From positions 8,045,501 to 8,109,500 of the forward strand of contig NC_041827.1 in the NCBI RefSeq assembly GCF_900964775.1: a stretch of 64,000 nt of DNA, given 5' to 3'. The stretch's first letter is position 1; each line of letters opens with the position of its first letter. The DNA comes from Scleropages formosus (Eukaryota; Chordata; Actinopteri; Osteoglossiformes; Osteoglossidae). The notes beneath the pieces are model-generated. The model made no database searches. It saw only the letters and a program-made list of their open reading frames with translations, and had not been told where the DNA came from. Of this stretch, positions 1 to 8,900 are shown one piece after another. The position numbers and the translations under genes are program-made.

Positions 1-235
1 ACAGTGTGACAGTGTGATAATGTGACAGTGCGACAGTATTACAGTGTGACAATGTGACAGTGCGACAGTATTACATTGTGACAATGTGACAGTATTACAT
101 TGTGACAATGTGACAGTGCGACAGTGTGACAGTGCGACAGTATCACATTGTGACAATGTGACAGTATTACATTGTGACAGTGTGATAATGTGACAGTGCG
201 ACAGTATTACAGTGTGACAATGTGACAGTATGACA
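1..235. repeat. Octamer minisatellite in wnt1 intron 1
   Basis: About 29 tandem copies of an 8-bp unit of the form ACARTGYG. Variants such as ACAGTGTG, ACAATGTG, ACAGTGCG and ACAGTATT recur in a loose order that gives a 32-bp higher-order period. The array runs off the left edge of the window, so its full length is unknown. It stops about 12 bp inside the intron from the wnt1 exon 1 splice donor. Confidence 0.9.
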
Positions 236-248
236 GCGTCGCGCTCAC

Positions 249-355
249 CACCACCGGCCGCTGCTGCTGTCCGCTCCGGTGCCCGCGAGCCACGACGACG
301 CCAGCAGCACGCACGCGGCTCTCATCCCCACGAGCAGCGAGACGATCCGCATCAT
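249..355 (-). CDS. wnt1: wnt1, first coding exon (partial gene)
   Basis: Wnt1 is a secreted, lipid-modified Wnt ligand that signals through Frizzled/LRP receptors, notably at the midbrain-hindbrain boundary. On the minus strand an ATG at 355-353 (a second in-frame ATG follows directly) opens 107 nt encoding a signal peptide with hydrophobic stretches around ACVLLASSWLAG, then a short linker ending SGRWW. The exon stops at 249 before a consensus donor, GTGAGC, in phase 2. From memory, vertebrate WNT1 exon 1 likewise ends at SGRW/WG before IVNVASS. Exons 2 to 4, with the cysteine-rich Wnt domain, must lie beyond position 1. The choice between the two ATGs is arbitrary. Identity rests on one short exon, supported by arf3 being the neighbour, as near human WNT1. 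Confidence 0.85.
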
Positions 356-1620
356 GAATCCCAAGTGGGAGCCGAGAAGTTTCTCCGCAGACGCTCCCGG
401 GGACAGTCCCGCAAAGTGTCACTCGAACCGACCGCCGTGAGTCCTGCCGGTGTCATTCATTCTGGAATGACTGTGCTGCGAGCGGGGCGAAAATCCCTTC
501 AGTCAAACTGCCTTTTTCCCTCTGGTCCCTGTATTTGGTACTCTAAAAGAAAAAGAAAAAAAAAAGTATTTTTAATAACTGTTTCCACTTCGATGCACTT
601 TTCCAGCGGAAATTCTAATAATAGGATTTTTCTCTTTTTTTGCATCTGATACATGAATGCGTACGCTAATACATTATTATTTACGTGCTGTGTATGGCAG
701 TAAACAAAGGCCAAAGCAAACACTGTAAATCAGAGGAATGAGAGGAGAATCAATGAAATCCTTTCAAAGATCATGAGGGGAATGTGAGCCTTGTTGTGGA
801 AGTGCTTGTGTCCAGCAGCTGAGTCCGCGTCCGCGTTCGCCCTCCGGCTCTCAGAGCTGCTGTGCGCTGAGCACGAGCCGCTCTCACACTCACAGTCCCG
901 CAGAACTCATCCCTGCAGGAACCCACCGGCCCCACTGATGACTGGAGGAGACACATTCTTCAAGGGATCTGCTGCTGCTGCTTAAATTCCGCTCACCTTT
1001 TTCCTCCACGTCCATTGGACTGGACTGAAAGGAGGGATGGGTTCATTCTCTTCAGAGAGCCAGAGGAATGAAGAAGAGAAAATAAGACGGGATGCGCGGC
1101 GAAGAACGGGACAGTTGGACATGCGGAATATGTAGCCACTCGGTGCTGAAGATGTTCAGTTAGATCCGCCTCCGAAGATGAGGATGACAGATGGATGGCT
1201 CTGCAATCCCCTGCCTGCTGCCTGCTGCCTGGTGCCACTTACTTTTCAACTAACCGGCGGGAGGAATTATTCGTATCCCCTTATGATCATAGTCTCCTTG
1301 TCGCTGCTTCTGCTTTTAGTGACACCGAGCTCGTCTGTATGTCAGCAAAGCGTCGCAGCACTTGGGCAGAACGGCGCGGCTCAGACCCCCCGCGATCCCC
1401 GTTCACCGCGCGGCGCATCGCTCCTTCCTTCCAGCGTCTCCGCTGCGCTCTGTCTCTCTCTCTGTCCCTCCGCGGGCGCAGCTCTCCTCATCCTCTACTC
1501 TGTGCGCATTTTGTTCTCTGCCGATGTTTGCAGCCCAGCGGGCTAAAGCTTCTCCCGCCACCCTCTTATTTTAACTCTTTATTATATCTTCGGCGGAAGC
1601 TTCATTAAAGGTCTTCTGTA
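356..1620 (-). promoter_or_regulatory. wnt1: wnt1 5' UTR and CpG-rich upstream region
   Basis: This stretch lies directly upstream of the wnt1 start on the minus strand and is GC-rich in patches (roughly 380-500, 800-960 and 1320-1560), unlike the AT-rich DNA beyond. No open frame here resembles a known protein; the plus-strand frames near 1178-1608 are low-complexity Ser/Leu readings. On the minus strand an AT-rich TATTAAAAAT stretch near 560-570 could be a TATA-like element about 200 bp upstream of the ATG, but this is weak. The transcription start is not resolved. Confidence 0.5.
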
Positions 1621-2134
1621 GTCTGTCCTCCTCTCCCCCCAACGCCTCGCTCGCTTCTCCGTCGCCGCGTGTCCCATCATGTATTCCTGCTATAGTCCTA
1701 ATTTTTTATGTCACTACGTTTGAGGTTCAGTTGAATACGAACTAACTGGATGTTAATTGAAGTCTAATGCTCCCGAGATGGTTGATCTTACTAATATATA
1801 GCTAGTTATGTTTTTCTCCAAGACGATTGATGATGGTGGTAGATATTAAACTTCACGATTACTTTTAGGAAGATATTCCTACTGTAGCAATACAGGGTGA
1901 GGACCTTCGTACTAGAACAGGAGTGGGTTTCGAACCAAAAATCTTCTGGATACCCGGTGGCGACTCTAACGAGGACGCTGGTAGCTGTTATATCCTGACA
2001 TCTGGAATAATCCCAGCTACCGATTCGTGGGTTATTCTTTTGCTTAACTGAGAAGCACGCGGGGCATGAAAAATGTCCTTAGTATTACCTGTATCTGAAA
2101 GTTAAACTGTCAGATTTTACCCATCTAATTTAAC
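1621..2134. other. Intergenic, nothing recognised
   Basis: AT-rich single-copy-looking sequence upstream of wnt1. I see no gene, RNA or repeat signature. Confidence 0.5.
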
Positions 2135-2322
2135 ACACACACTGACTGACCGCTTGTCCCAAGTGGGGTCGCAGCGAACCGGAGCCTAACCCGGCAACGC
2201 AGGGCTGGAGGGGGAGGGGACACACCCAGGACGGGACGCCAGTCCATCGCAAGGCACCCCAAGTGGGACTCGAACCCCAGACCTCCAAGAGAGCAAGACC
2301 CGGCTAAACCCGCTGCGCCCCG
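2135..2322 (-). mobile_element. tRNA-derived SINE, family A
   Basis: GC-rich SINE of about 190 bp. Read on the minus strand it has a pol III B-box-like GGTTCGAGTCC, then conserved segments around GGACTGGCGTCCC and GCTCCGGTTCGCTGCGACCC, and ends with a GT-rich tail. It is flanked by a 9-10-bp target-site duplication, TAATTTAAC, at 2126-2134 and 2324-2332. Confidence 0.88.
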
Positions 2323-2558
2323 TTAATTTAACCCTTGGCTTGCCACAAAATGTAAAACGGACGGTTTAACACTCAGTGTTGACAGCGTTACACTGGGAAC
2401 ACGGAAGGCTGTGTGATCCCAAGTGTCCGCAAGCCTATCGGAAGAACCACGTTAAACCTGAACTGATTCCGGACTGACGGCTGGTCCGCTGAGCGGGTGA
2501 GACTCGGGTTCCGCTGTTCGCGTGAGACGGACATCGATGAGACGGATGAGCGCGGTGG

Positions 2559-2600
2559 GTCACAAGAGGGCGCGCGCGCGCACACAGACACGCGCGCACG
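2559..2600. promoter_or_regulatory. CTCF-like motif joined to a CG/CA alternating tract
   Basis: TCACAAGAGGGCGC at 2560-2573 matches the CTCF core except at about two positions. It runs straight into an alternating CG/CA tract that could adopt Z-DNA. It lies between wnt1 and arf3. Motif evidence only. Confidence 0.3.
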
Positions 2601-3126
2601 CGGATATTAGCGCTCCAAGCCTTGAAAGTACGTAAGCCTGCTGCCTTTTGCATAGAAACCTCTTCAGATGAAAAGTGCACTTTTCACTTGTGGATTCATA
2701 ATGAGCAGTAAGACTCTGAACCTGCACAGAGTGTTTTTTAAACACAACCAAATTATTAGATATGTGTCCTCGAGCCCTATTCATTCTTCAGCACTTGTAT
2801 TATACCTGTCTCTCTCATCCTACCTTTCTCCTCCAGTACATGAGGTCTGGGGGCAGCTCTGTGTGCCCAGATGAAAGAGAAATAAGAGATGTCCCCGTCC
2901 CAGATTAAGGACAGAAAGTAAGGACTCTTATAAGCACAGGCAATGACAAAAGTGTGTGGTTAAATTCCAAGCAAAAACGGATGAATAGAGAAGAGGTAAG
3001 CAGTACAAGGGGAGACAAAGTAAAAGCATAAGAGTATCTACAGTTAATTAGTTCATAATTCTACAGATCATGAAAATTACCATAAACACCCATCTGTTCT
3101 CTCCAATTTAGTAGAGTTCTTCCTGC

Positions 3127-3157
<31 letters not shown>

Positions 3158-3255
3158 GTAATAAAGAAAATGACAGTAAAATGAATTTGGATGCAGACTC
3201 AGAAAGCTCCGCCCAGCAGCAAGAAAACAAGCTTTGGTTATTATTAACACTGATG
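2601..3255. other. Intergenic with an (AAT)n microsatellite
   Basis: Nothing gene-like. A trinucleotide AAT/ATA run of about a dozen units occupies about 3127-3166. Confidence 0.6.
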
Positions 3256-3455
3256 GGTGTAGTGTGGTGGTGCAGTGTATTTGGCTGGTGCCTGCTGTGT
3301 GGTGGGTGTGGGGTTTGAGACCTGCTTGAGGTGCCTTGTGAGGGACTGCTGTCCCGTCCGGTGTGTTTCCCCTCAGTCTTGTACCCTGTGTTTCCAGGAT
3401 AGGCTCTGGCTCACCGCGACCCTGCTCAGGACAAGCAGCTGTTGATGTTGGTTTA
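3256..3455 (+). mobile_element. tRNA-derived SINE, family A (diverged)
   Basis: Same family as the copy at 3562-3756 but more diverged. A-box-like TGGTGCAGTG is followed by B-box-like GGGTTTGAGACC and the conserved GCTCTGGCTCACCGCGACCC segment. No clear target-site duplication was found, consistent with greater age. Confidence 0.75.
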
Positions 3456-3561
3456 GTGCGGCATTCTGCCACAAGTGTAAATGAACATTTTGCCAAATGT
3501 TTCTGGACAGCCAGTGTGCTTTACTTGTGTTTTGGAATATAAGGATCACTATGTGAAGGTG

Positions 3562-3756
3562 AGAGGGGATGTGGTGGCACAGTGGGCTTGGCTGGGTCCT
3601 GCTCTCTGGCGGGTCTGGGGTTCAAGCCCTGCCTGGGGTGCCCTATGACGGCCTGGCATCCTGTCCTGGGTGTGTCCCCTCCCCCTCTAGTCTTGGGCCC
3701 CGTGTTGCCGGGTTAGGTTCCGGTTCGCCTCAGGACAAGCAGCTTCAGCCAGTGTG
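3562..3756 (+). mobile_element. tRNA-derived SINE, family A, with perfect duplication
   Basis: Pol III-type A box (TGGCACAGTGGG) and B box (GGTTCAAGCCC) are visible near the 5' end, followed by the family body. It is flanked by a perfect 12-bp target-site duplication, TATGTGAAGGTG, at 3550-3561 and 3757-3768. Confidence 0.92.
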
Positions 3757-3768
3757 TATGTGAAGGTG

Positions 3769-5142
3769 TGAGCATAAGTGTCTGTTTTAATGCATGAGAA
3801 CTTGCGTGAATCTGTGAACTGCTATTATGAGATAGAAATATACTGGCTTCATTCCAAAGCAGGGACTTAGAAGAAGCCATTCAGTGGAAGTGACTGGGAC
3901 AGCTGATTGATATGCTTTTGGTGTCTGATCACTTCCACATTCCCTGAGGGTATGATCTCATCTATGTGCTGCATTAACATGAATCCAAATTTCATTATTG
4001 TTTTCAACAATCCAAAAGGGTAACGAGCAGCCAACACCAATTCTTGACTTGTTTTTCAGTAACAACATGTGCTAAGAGGTTTCCCAGTAGACCCTGGCTG
4101 TGGCTGTAACAAGCTTGCAGCAGTCATTTCTATCCGTGTATCTATATTGGTGGCAAGAATGTTGTGTGTTGCAAGAGAACTGTAATTATGATCGACATCT
4201 TTTTTTAATGCTGATCATGGCCACATTACAGCCTGGACGTACTCACAGTAATTACTTAGGATCTAAGTATCTTAAAACTCTGTGGCTAGGAAATAGAGTT
4301 TTGGCATAATCATTCACCAGTGGCAGAATTCTCTATTTGTGATGTTAAACAACTTGTTTGTTTTGCTGAGCACTGGCTTCTAGAACCTTCTAGTAGAGTC
4401 CCTAAGCATAAGTAACAGCCACCTGGTACAGTTGTCATATATAAGATAGAGCAAAACCCCAAAGAAAAACAGGAAGATCTTTTGGTACTGATATAGAAGA
4501 CTTGGGTGTGATATTTATACTGAAAAAAGTGAAACGTGTTTTACTTTACAGAAGTAGACAGCATAAATTGTAAGAGAAAATGGAAAGCTGGGAGTGCAGA
4601 TGGTGGCTTACCTGCATCACGACTGATTCTAAATTAAGTGCTCCTACTGTCCTTCACTGGACAGCCATAGCATGCTGTTTCACCACAGTGCTATACACAG
4701 TCACGATGTGAGGCGCACAGGAAGAATAAAACGGGCTTAATTACCAGATCAGACCAGAAAGAACAAGCCTCCATCCTTGGTGCTAACAGTGTCACAGTCT
4801 GATGTAGAATCAGTGGTAAAAATGAAGTACTGTAGATACGAGTTTCAGACAAGTTCAGTAACGCTGTAGAAAGATCACGTTCTCGTAGATGTAATACATT
4901 TTAAGCGCGACAGCTTGGAAATGTATAGTGTGTTGGGAGTTTATGCTGATCCATGTTTCTGTGTTTCCAGTTTCCACCAGGTTTTACACTGAGTGTACCC
5001 TGTGTTTCTTCTCCATGCGTGCTGAGATGTTATGGTGCAAAAGCAAGACCCTGTACTCCCAGGATTGCAAAGACAGCTCTCTGACATATCCTATCTGTCA
5101 CTGGAGAGTTGAGGGTAAAGAAGCAAGTGACAGAGGTATAGT
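3769..5142. other. Intergenic, nothing recognised
   Basis: AT-rich DNA between repeats. The short open frame at 4928-5239 looks like chance: it has no recognisable domain and runs into the inverted repeat of the next element. Confidence 0.5.
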
Positions 5143-5349
5143 GGTCCGTGTATGTTGCGTTCATTTGTTTTTTGAATCGAAACTGAACAACAAAATGCGA
5201 ATTACGATGCCTTCATTCGTTTTTTGTTTTAAAAATTAAAAACAAATTATGAATTAACTATGTTTGAAAACCATTTGTTGCTCAAAATGTAAAATATTTA
5301 AAATATGCCTCATTTATAGTTTCTTGCCATCTTATTTTTTGACTTTGAG

Positions 5350-5700
5350 TTATATTTATTTATTTAGCAGACGCTTTTTTCCAAAGCAACTTACAATGGA
5401 TATTATGTAGTGTTATGAGCCCACACACCACTTATTCACCATGGTGACTTACACTGCTAGATACACTACTTACAATGGGTCACTCATCCATACGTCAATG
5501 GAACACACACTCTCTCTCTGTCACTCACACACTATGGGGGAACCTGAACAGCATGTCTTCGGACTGTGGGAGGAAACCAGAGCACCCGGAGGAAACCCAC
5601 ACAGACATGGGGAGAACATGGAAACTCCACACAGACTGAGTGGGAACGAACCCACCACATCTTCTTACACCGCACAGGCGCTGTGAGACAGCAGCACTAC
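5350..5700 (-). mobile_element. tRNA-headed fish SINE of about 350 bp (family C)
   Basis: On the minus strand a tRNA-like head (GGGTTCGTTCCC as B-box remnant) is followed by the widespread fish segment GTTTCCTCCGGGTGCTCTGG. It ends with the LINE-like tail AAAAAAGCGTCTGCTAAATA. The element is complete enough to define the family and sits inside the 5143-6492 element. Confidence 0.8.
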
Positions 5701-5886
5701 TTTGTTATTTCGTTAATAGATTTATTTCGTTTTGTGGTATTCTTGAACAACCCAGATGTAAACTAATTGAAACCGCACATAATCCATCAGTGGCTGCATC
5801 GAACATGCTGGCTTCGCTCCAGGTTATTCATAAGTTAATATTGATCACTATGTGCTTTTCAAAAGCAGCAAGAAAGTGACAGTAAG

Positions 5887-6096
5887 CAGGGGATGGGGTG
5901 GCATTGCTGGTTTGGCCGGCACCTGCCGTGTGGTGGGTCTGGGGCTCGAGCCCTGCCTGCGGTGCCCTGCGACAGACTGGTGTCCTGTCCTGGGAATATC
6001 CCCTCCCCGCTTGGCCCTGTCCCCTACGTTTCCAAGTGGGCTCCTGCCCACTGCAACCCTGTTTGGGACAAGTGGTTGCTAACGTTGGTTGGTTGG
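5887..6096 (+). mobile_element. tRNA-derived SINE, family A, nested
   Basis: B-box-like GGCTCGAGCCC and the family body are present. A perfect 12-bp target-site duplication, AGTGACAGTAAG, lies at 5875-5886 and 6097-6108. It inserted into the 5143-6492 inverted-repeat element, so it is younger than that element. Confidence 0.92.
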
Positions 6097-6639
6097 AGTG
6101 ACAGTAAGGGGGGGGATGATATGTCCACTGAGAAAATGATTGCCAGACGTTTTTCAGATGCTACTTCTTAAGAATCTTATTAAGCACAGGTGTTAAAAGC
6201 ACCGTGAAGTTCTAGCTGGCTAGTGGCGGTAAAGCATGATGAGATGTACATTTCATTCATCGTTTTTGGTATTGTGAGATTTTGATTTCTACACTTTGCA
6301 TGGTTAAACGAAAAGAGAAAATTAATTAGAAAGTCCTTTTCTTTTTGCGTGTGTGCTCAGAAACAAAAAAAAGGTATTTTTCTAATTTTTCTGCTTTCAA
6401 TATTAAATAAAAAGACGAATGAAGGCATCGTAATTTTCATTTCGTTTTTCAATTTTGAATCAAAAAATGAATGAACGCAACGTACACGGACCTATATTAT
6501 TTGCCTTCTTTCATTTTTTCTCTATTTTTGCAACTTTTTTTACATTAAATTTGTTTAGGTCATTTTATCAGCTCTAGTAGTACATGAACGAAGCCTGAAA
6601 AAGAAAAAATGTCAAATCGTATTGTTTTTTTTTCTGAAT

Positions 6640-7537
6640 TCTTTAGTGTGGAGGATAATGAAATGTGCTGTCATAGATGTGGAAAAGTAATTGCCTCTCT
6701 ACTGCACCGCCTTTGCCTGGAGTGAATGGAACCAAACATTTACTGTAGCTGTTGACCAGCGTCTTACATTGATGTGGAGGAATTTTGGTCACATTTTTAT
6801 GTTTTGGGATTAGTCTCTTGGTGTATGACCCAGCTCTGACTAACTGATGGGCTGGAATTCTCCTTTAAAATTTGAAACAAAAGGAATTCTTTTTTCATTA
6901 AATGATAACAAGGCACCCAGATCATGTGACAGCAAAACATTCCCAGACCACCATCACACTGCCACCATCATACTTAGAGTAGAAGTAGAAGGTTCTTAGA
7001 GTAAGTAGAATGTTCATACTCTGAAATGCTGTATTTGGTTTTTGTCAGATATAACTGACCCCATGACCTCCAAATATTCTTCTTTTGATTCATCAATCTA
7101 CAGAACATTCCTCCCAAAGTCTGGATAGACATCCAAGTTCTTTTTGACAAACTGTAGATGAACCTTCATGCTCTTTTTAGTGAATAGCATTTTCTGCTTT
7201 GCCAAACTTTGGTGTATCCCACTTTTGCCCGGATTCTTTCTAATGGTCGGGTCATAAACACTGACTTCAGCAGAGGCAGGAGAGGTCTGCGATGCACTGA
7301 ATGATCTGGGGTTCTTTTTGAGCTGATTAATGATTTTATGCCTTGCATGTAGAAAGATTTTGGCAAGATGGCTACCCTTAGGTAGATTTACCACTGTTCC
7401 AAACTTCCTCCATCTGACTGGCATGGCTCTGACTGTTGTTCAGACCCTGGTAAATGACTGAGTAACTGCATCCAGAGTGACAGCCTTCAGCAACTTTTCA
7501 ACACAGGCCTCCAGAAATTTCCTCTGAGCATGCTATG
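6640..7537 (-). mobile_element. Tc1-like DNA transposon remnant (transposase N-terminal half readable)
   Basis: The minus-strand frame 7424-7098 reads as Tc1-family transposase: WRKFGTVVNLPK, NPRSFSASQTSPASAEVSV, STIRK-like PTIRKNPGKSGIH, and KVHLQFVKKNLD. These match the second helix-turn-helix and the linker up to the first catalytic region of fish Tc1 elements. Downstream on the minus strand a diverged WTDE-type segment (near 7085-7100) and the non-coding order typical of these elements continue to about 6640. The C-terminal catalytic part is not readable and no terminal repeats were found. It is inactive. Confidence 0.85.
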
Positions 7538-7539
7538 CC

Positions 7540-7755
7540 TCATGGGGCATAGTGGTACAGTGGCACAGTGGGGTTGACTGGGGCCCGCTGCCGGGGCTGG
7601 GGTTCGAGTCCTGCTTGGGGTGCCTTGTGACGGACTGGTGTCCCGTGCTGGGGCGTGTCCCCTCCCCCTCCAGGCTTGTGCCCTGTGTTTCTGGGTTAGG
7701 CTCTGGTTTGCTGCAATGCCACCTGGGGCAAGTGGTTGCACACATTTTGTGTGTG
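7540..7755 (+). mobile_element. tRNA-derived SINE, family A
   Basis: A-box-like TGGCACAGTGGG and a near-perfect B box, GGTTCGAGTCC, then the family body. It abuts the end of the Tc1-like remnant. No clear duplication is visible. Confidence 0.85.
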
Positions 7756-7944
7756 ATGATGTGCCACTGCGAATGTGTTTTTTTTCCATTTTGACTTTTG
7801 GTGTGAAGGTTTAAGTCATTGAAGGTTATATTGGAGACCGTTGGCCCAATCCAGACTTCATTATATCATTCATGTCTAATGCCATAGGAAATAATTAAAA
7901 ACAATACAAGTGTCATTTTTTCTTCCAATCTCCATCAATATACT

Positions 7945-8258
7945 TCTTTCCATCCACCCAATTTCAATAGGGGTAGCGGCAATCTTGAACCAATTCCAGG
8001 AGCATCGGACACAAAGCAGAGGTGGATTACGCCCTGGGCGGGATCCCAGGCCTTCGCAGGGTAGCCACACACACACGCACATGCACATACACACACACAC
8101 AGTGTGATTTCCCCACTTCATCGGAAACATGTCTTTGAACTGTGGGAGGAAACTCCTCAAACATGGGGGGATTGTACAAACTGCACACAGACTGAGCCCA
8201 GTTTGAACCCAGGTCAAAATACACAGGCCATATGGAGGCACCATCACTAACTGCTTCA
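7945..8258 (+). repeat. Fish interspersed repeat with CA-rich core
   Basis: A diverged copy of a common fish repeat. An early GCATCGGACACAAAGCAG segment is followed by an ACACAC run (8068-8101), then GTCTTTGAACTGTGGGAGGA and the CACACAGACTGAGCCCAGT region. It shares its later half with family C SINEs. Ends are approximate. Confidence 0.6.
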
Positions 8259-8735
8259 GCACAGTTGTATACTTCTCCAGAACATTACCTCAACTAATAT
8301 GTCTTGCAGAACAACATGCTTTATAAGCAAAAAAACTTTTTTCAGAACGGTAGAGAGAAATGCTGAATGGAGGGTAAACAAGGTAAAAGTAGTCTTTCAG
8401 AAAGATCTGAGATGGTGGGGCAGTGTGGGGGTGACAACGGTGAGCTTAGATCATGAAGAGTTCATAACTGTGATGGGGATCAGTCTTGTGAACAAGAGTT
8501 AAGATTGTGATAACTGACCTTTTCAAGATGGGCTTTGAGTAAGTTTATTGGCAATCTGTGAAGCGTTTTGCTAAGAGCATCAGGTCCTCTTTAACCTTTC
8601 CGTAGCAACACTGCTGTTAGGTCTATGTTATTGACTCCCTTTTCAAGCACAGTACACACTTTTATTAGACTGAGAACACAGCTACATTTAATGCCTGGTG
8701 CTATAAGTAACCAATCTGTACTGCACTCTGTATAC

Positions 8736-8900
8736 AAGGCCAGTGGTTAAAGCTACCACCTCTGGGCTTGGAGGTTACACATTTGAATCCCAGCTCCTGC
8801 TGCAATACACTTGAGCATGAAATTTATCCTAAACTGCTCCAGTAAACATTACACAGCTGTATAAGTTAGTAAATCATTGTAAATTTCTTTGAATAAATAT
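8736..8900 (+). mobile_element. V-SINE-like tRNA-headed SINE (family B), diverged
   Basis: A tRNA-like head (CCAGTGGTTAAAGCTACC, B-box remnant ATTTGAATCCC) leads into the conserved core TTGAGCATG to CTAAACTGCTCCAGTAAA and a TAAATCATTGTAAAT tail. The family assignment (V-SINE-like) is from memory. Confidence 0.7.

Larger units (their letters stand above)
5143..6492. mobile_element. Non-autonomous DNA element with 78-bp terminal inverted repeats
   Basis: The left end (5143-5222) and right end (6412-6492) are inverted repeats about 85% identical by eye. Both ends start GGTCCGTGTAYGTTGCGTTC and both contain TTACGATGCCTTCATTCGT. The flanking bases are TATAGT on the left and TATATT on the right, a possible short duplication. 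No transposase is visible. Two SINEs (5350-5700 and 5887-6096) are nested inside, so the original core was about 780 bp. The superfamily is not recognised. Confidence 0.75.

Noticed and set aside
1-235. CRISPR-like array of short repeats
   Set aside because: There are no unique spacers: the whole stretch is one degenerate octamer, and the genome is vertebrate.
1178-1608. Overlapping plus-strand frames beside wnt1 suggesting a divergent gene
   Set aside because: Low-complexity Ser/Leu readings in CpG-rich wnt1 upstream DNA with no start or splice context.
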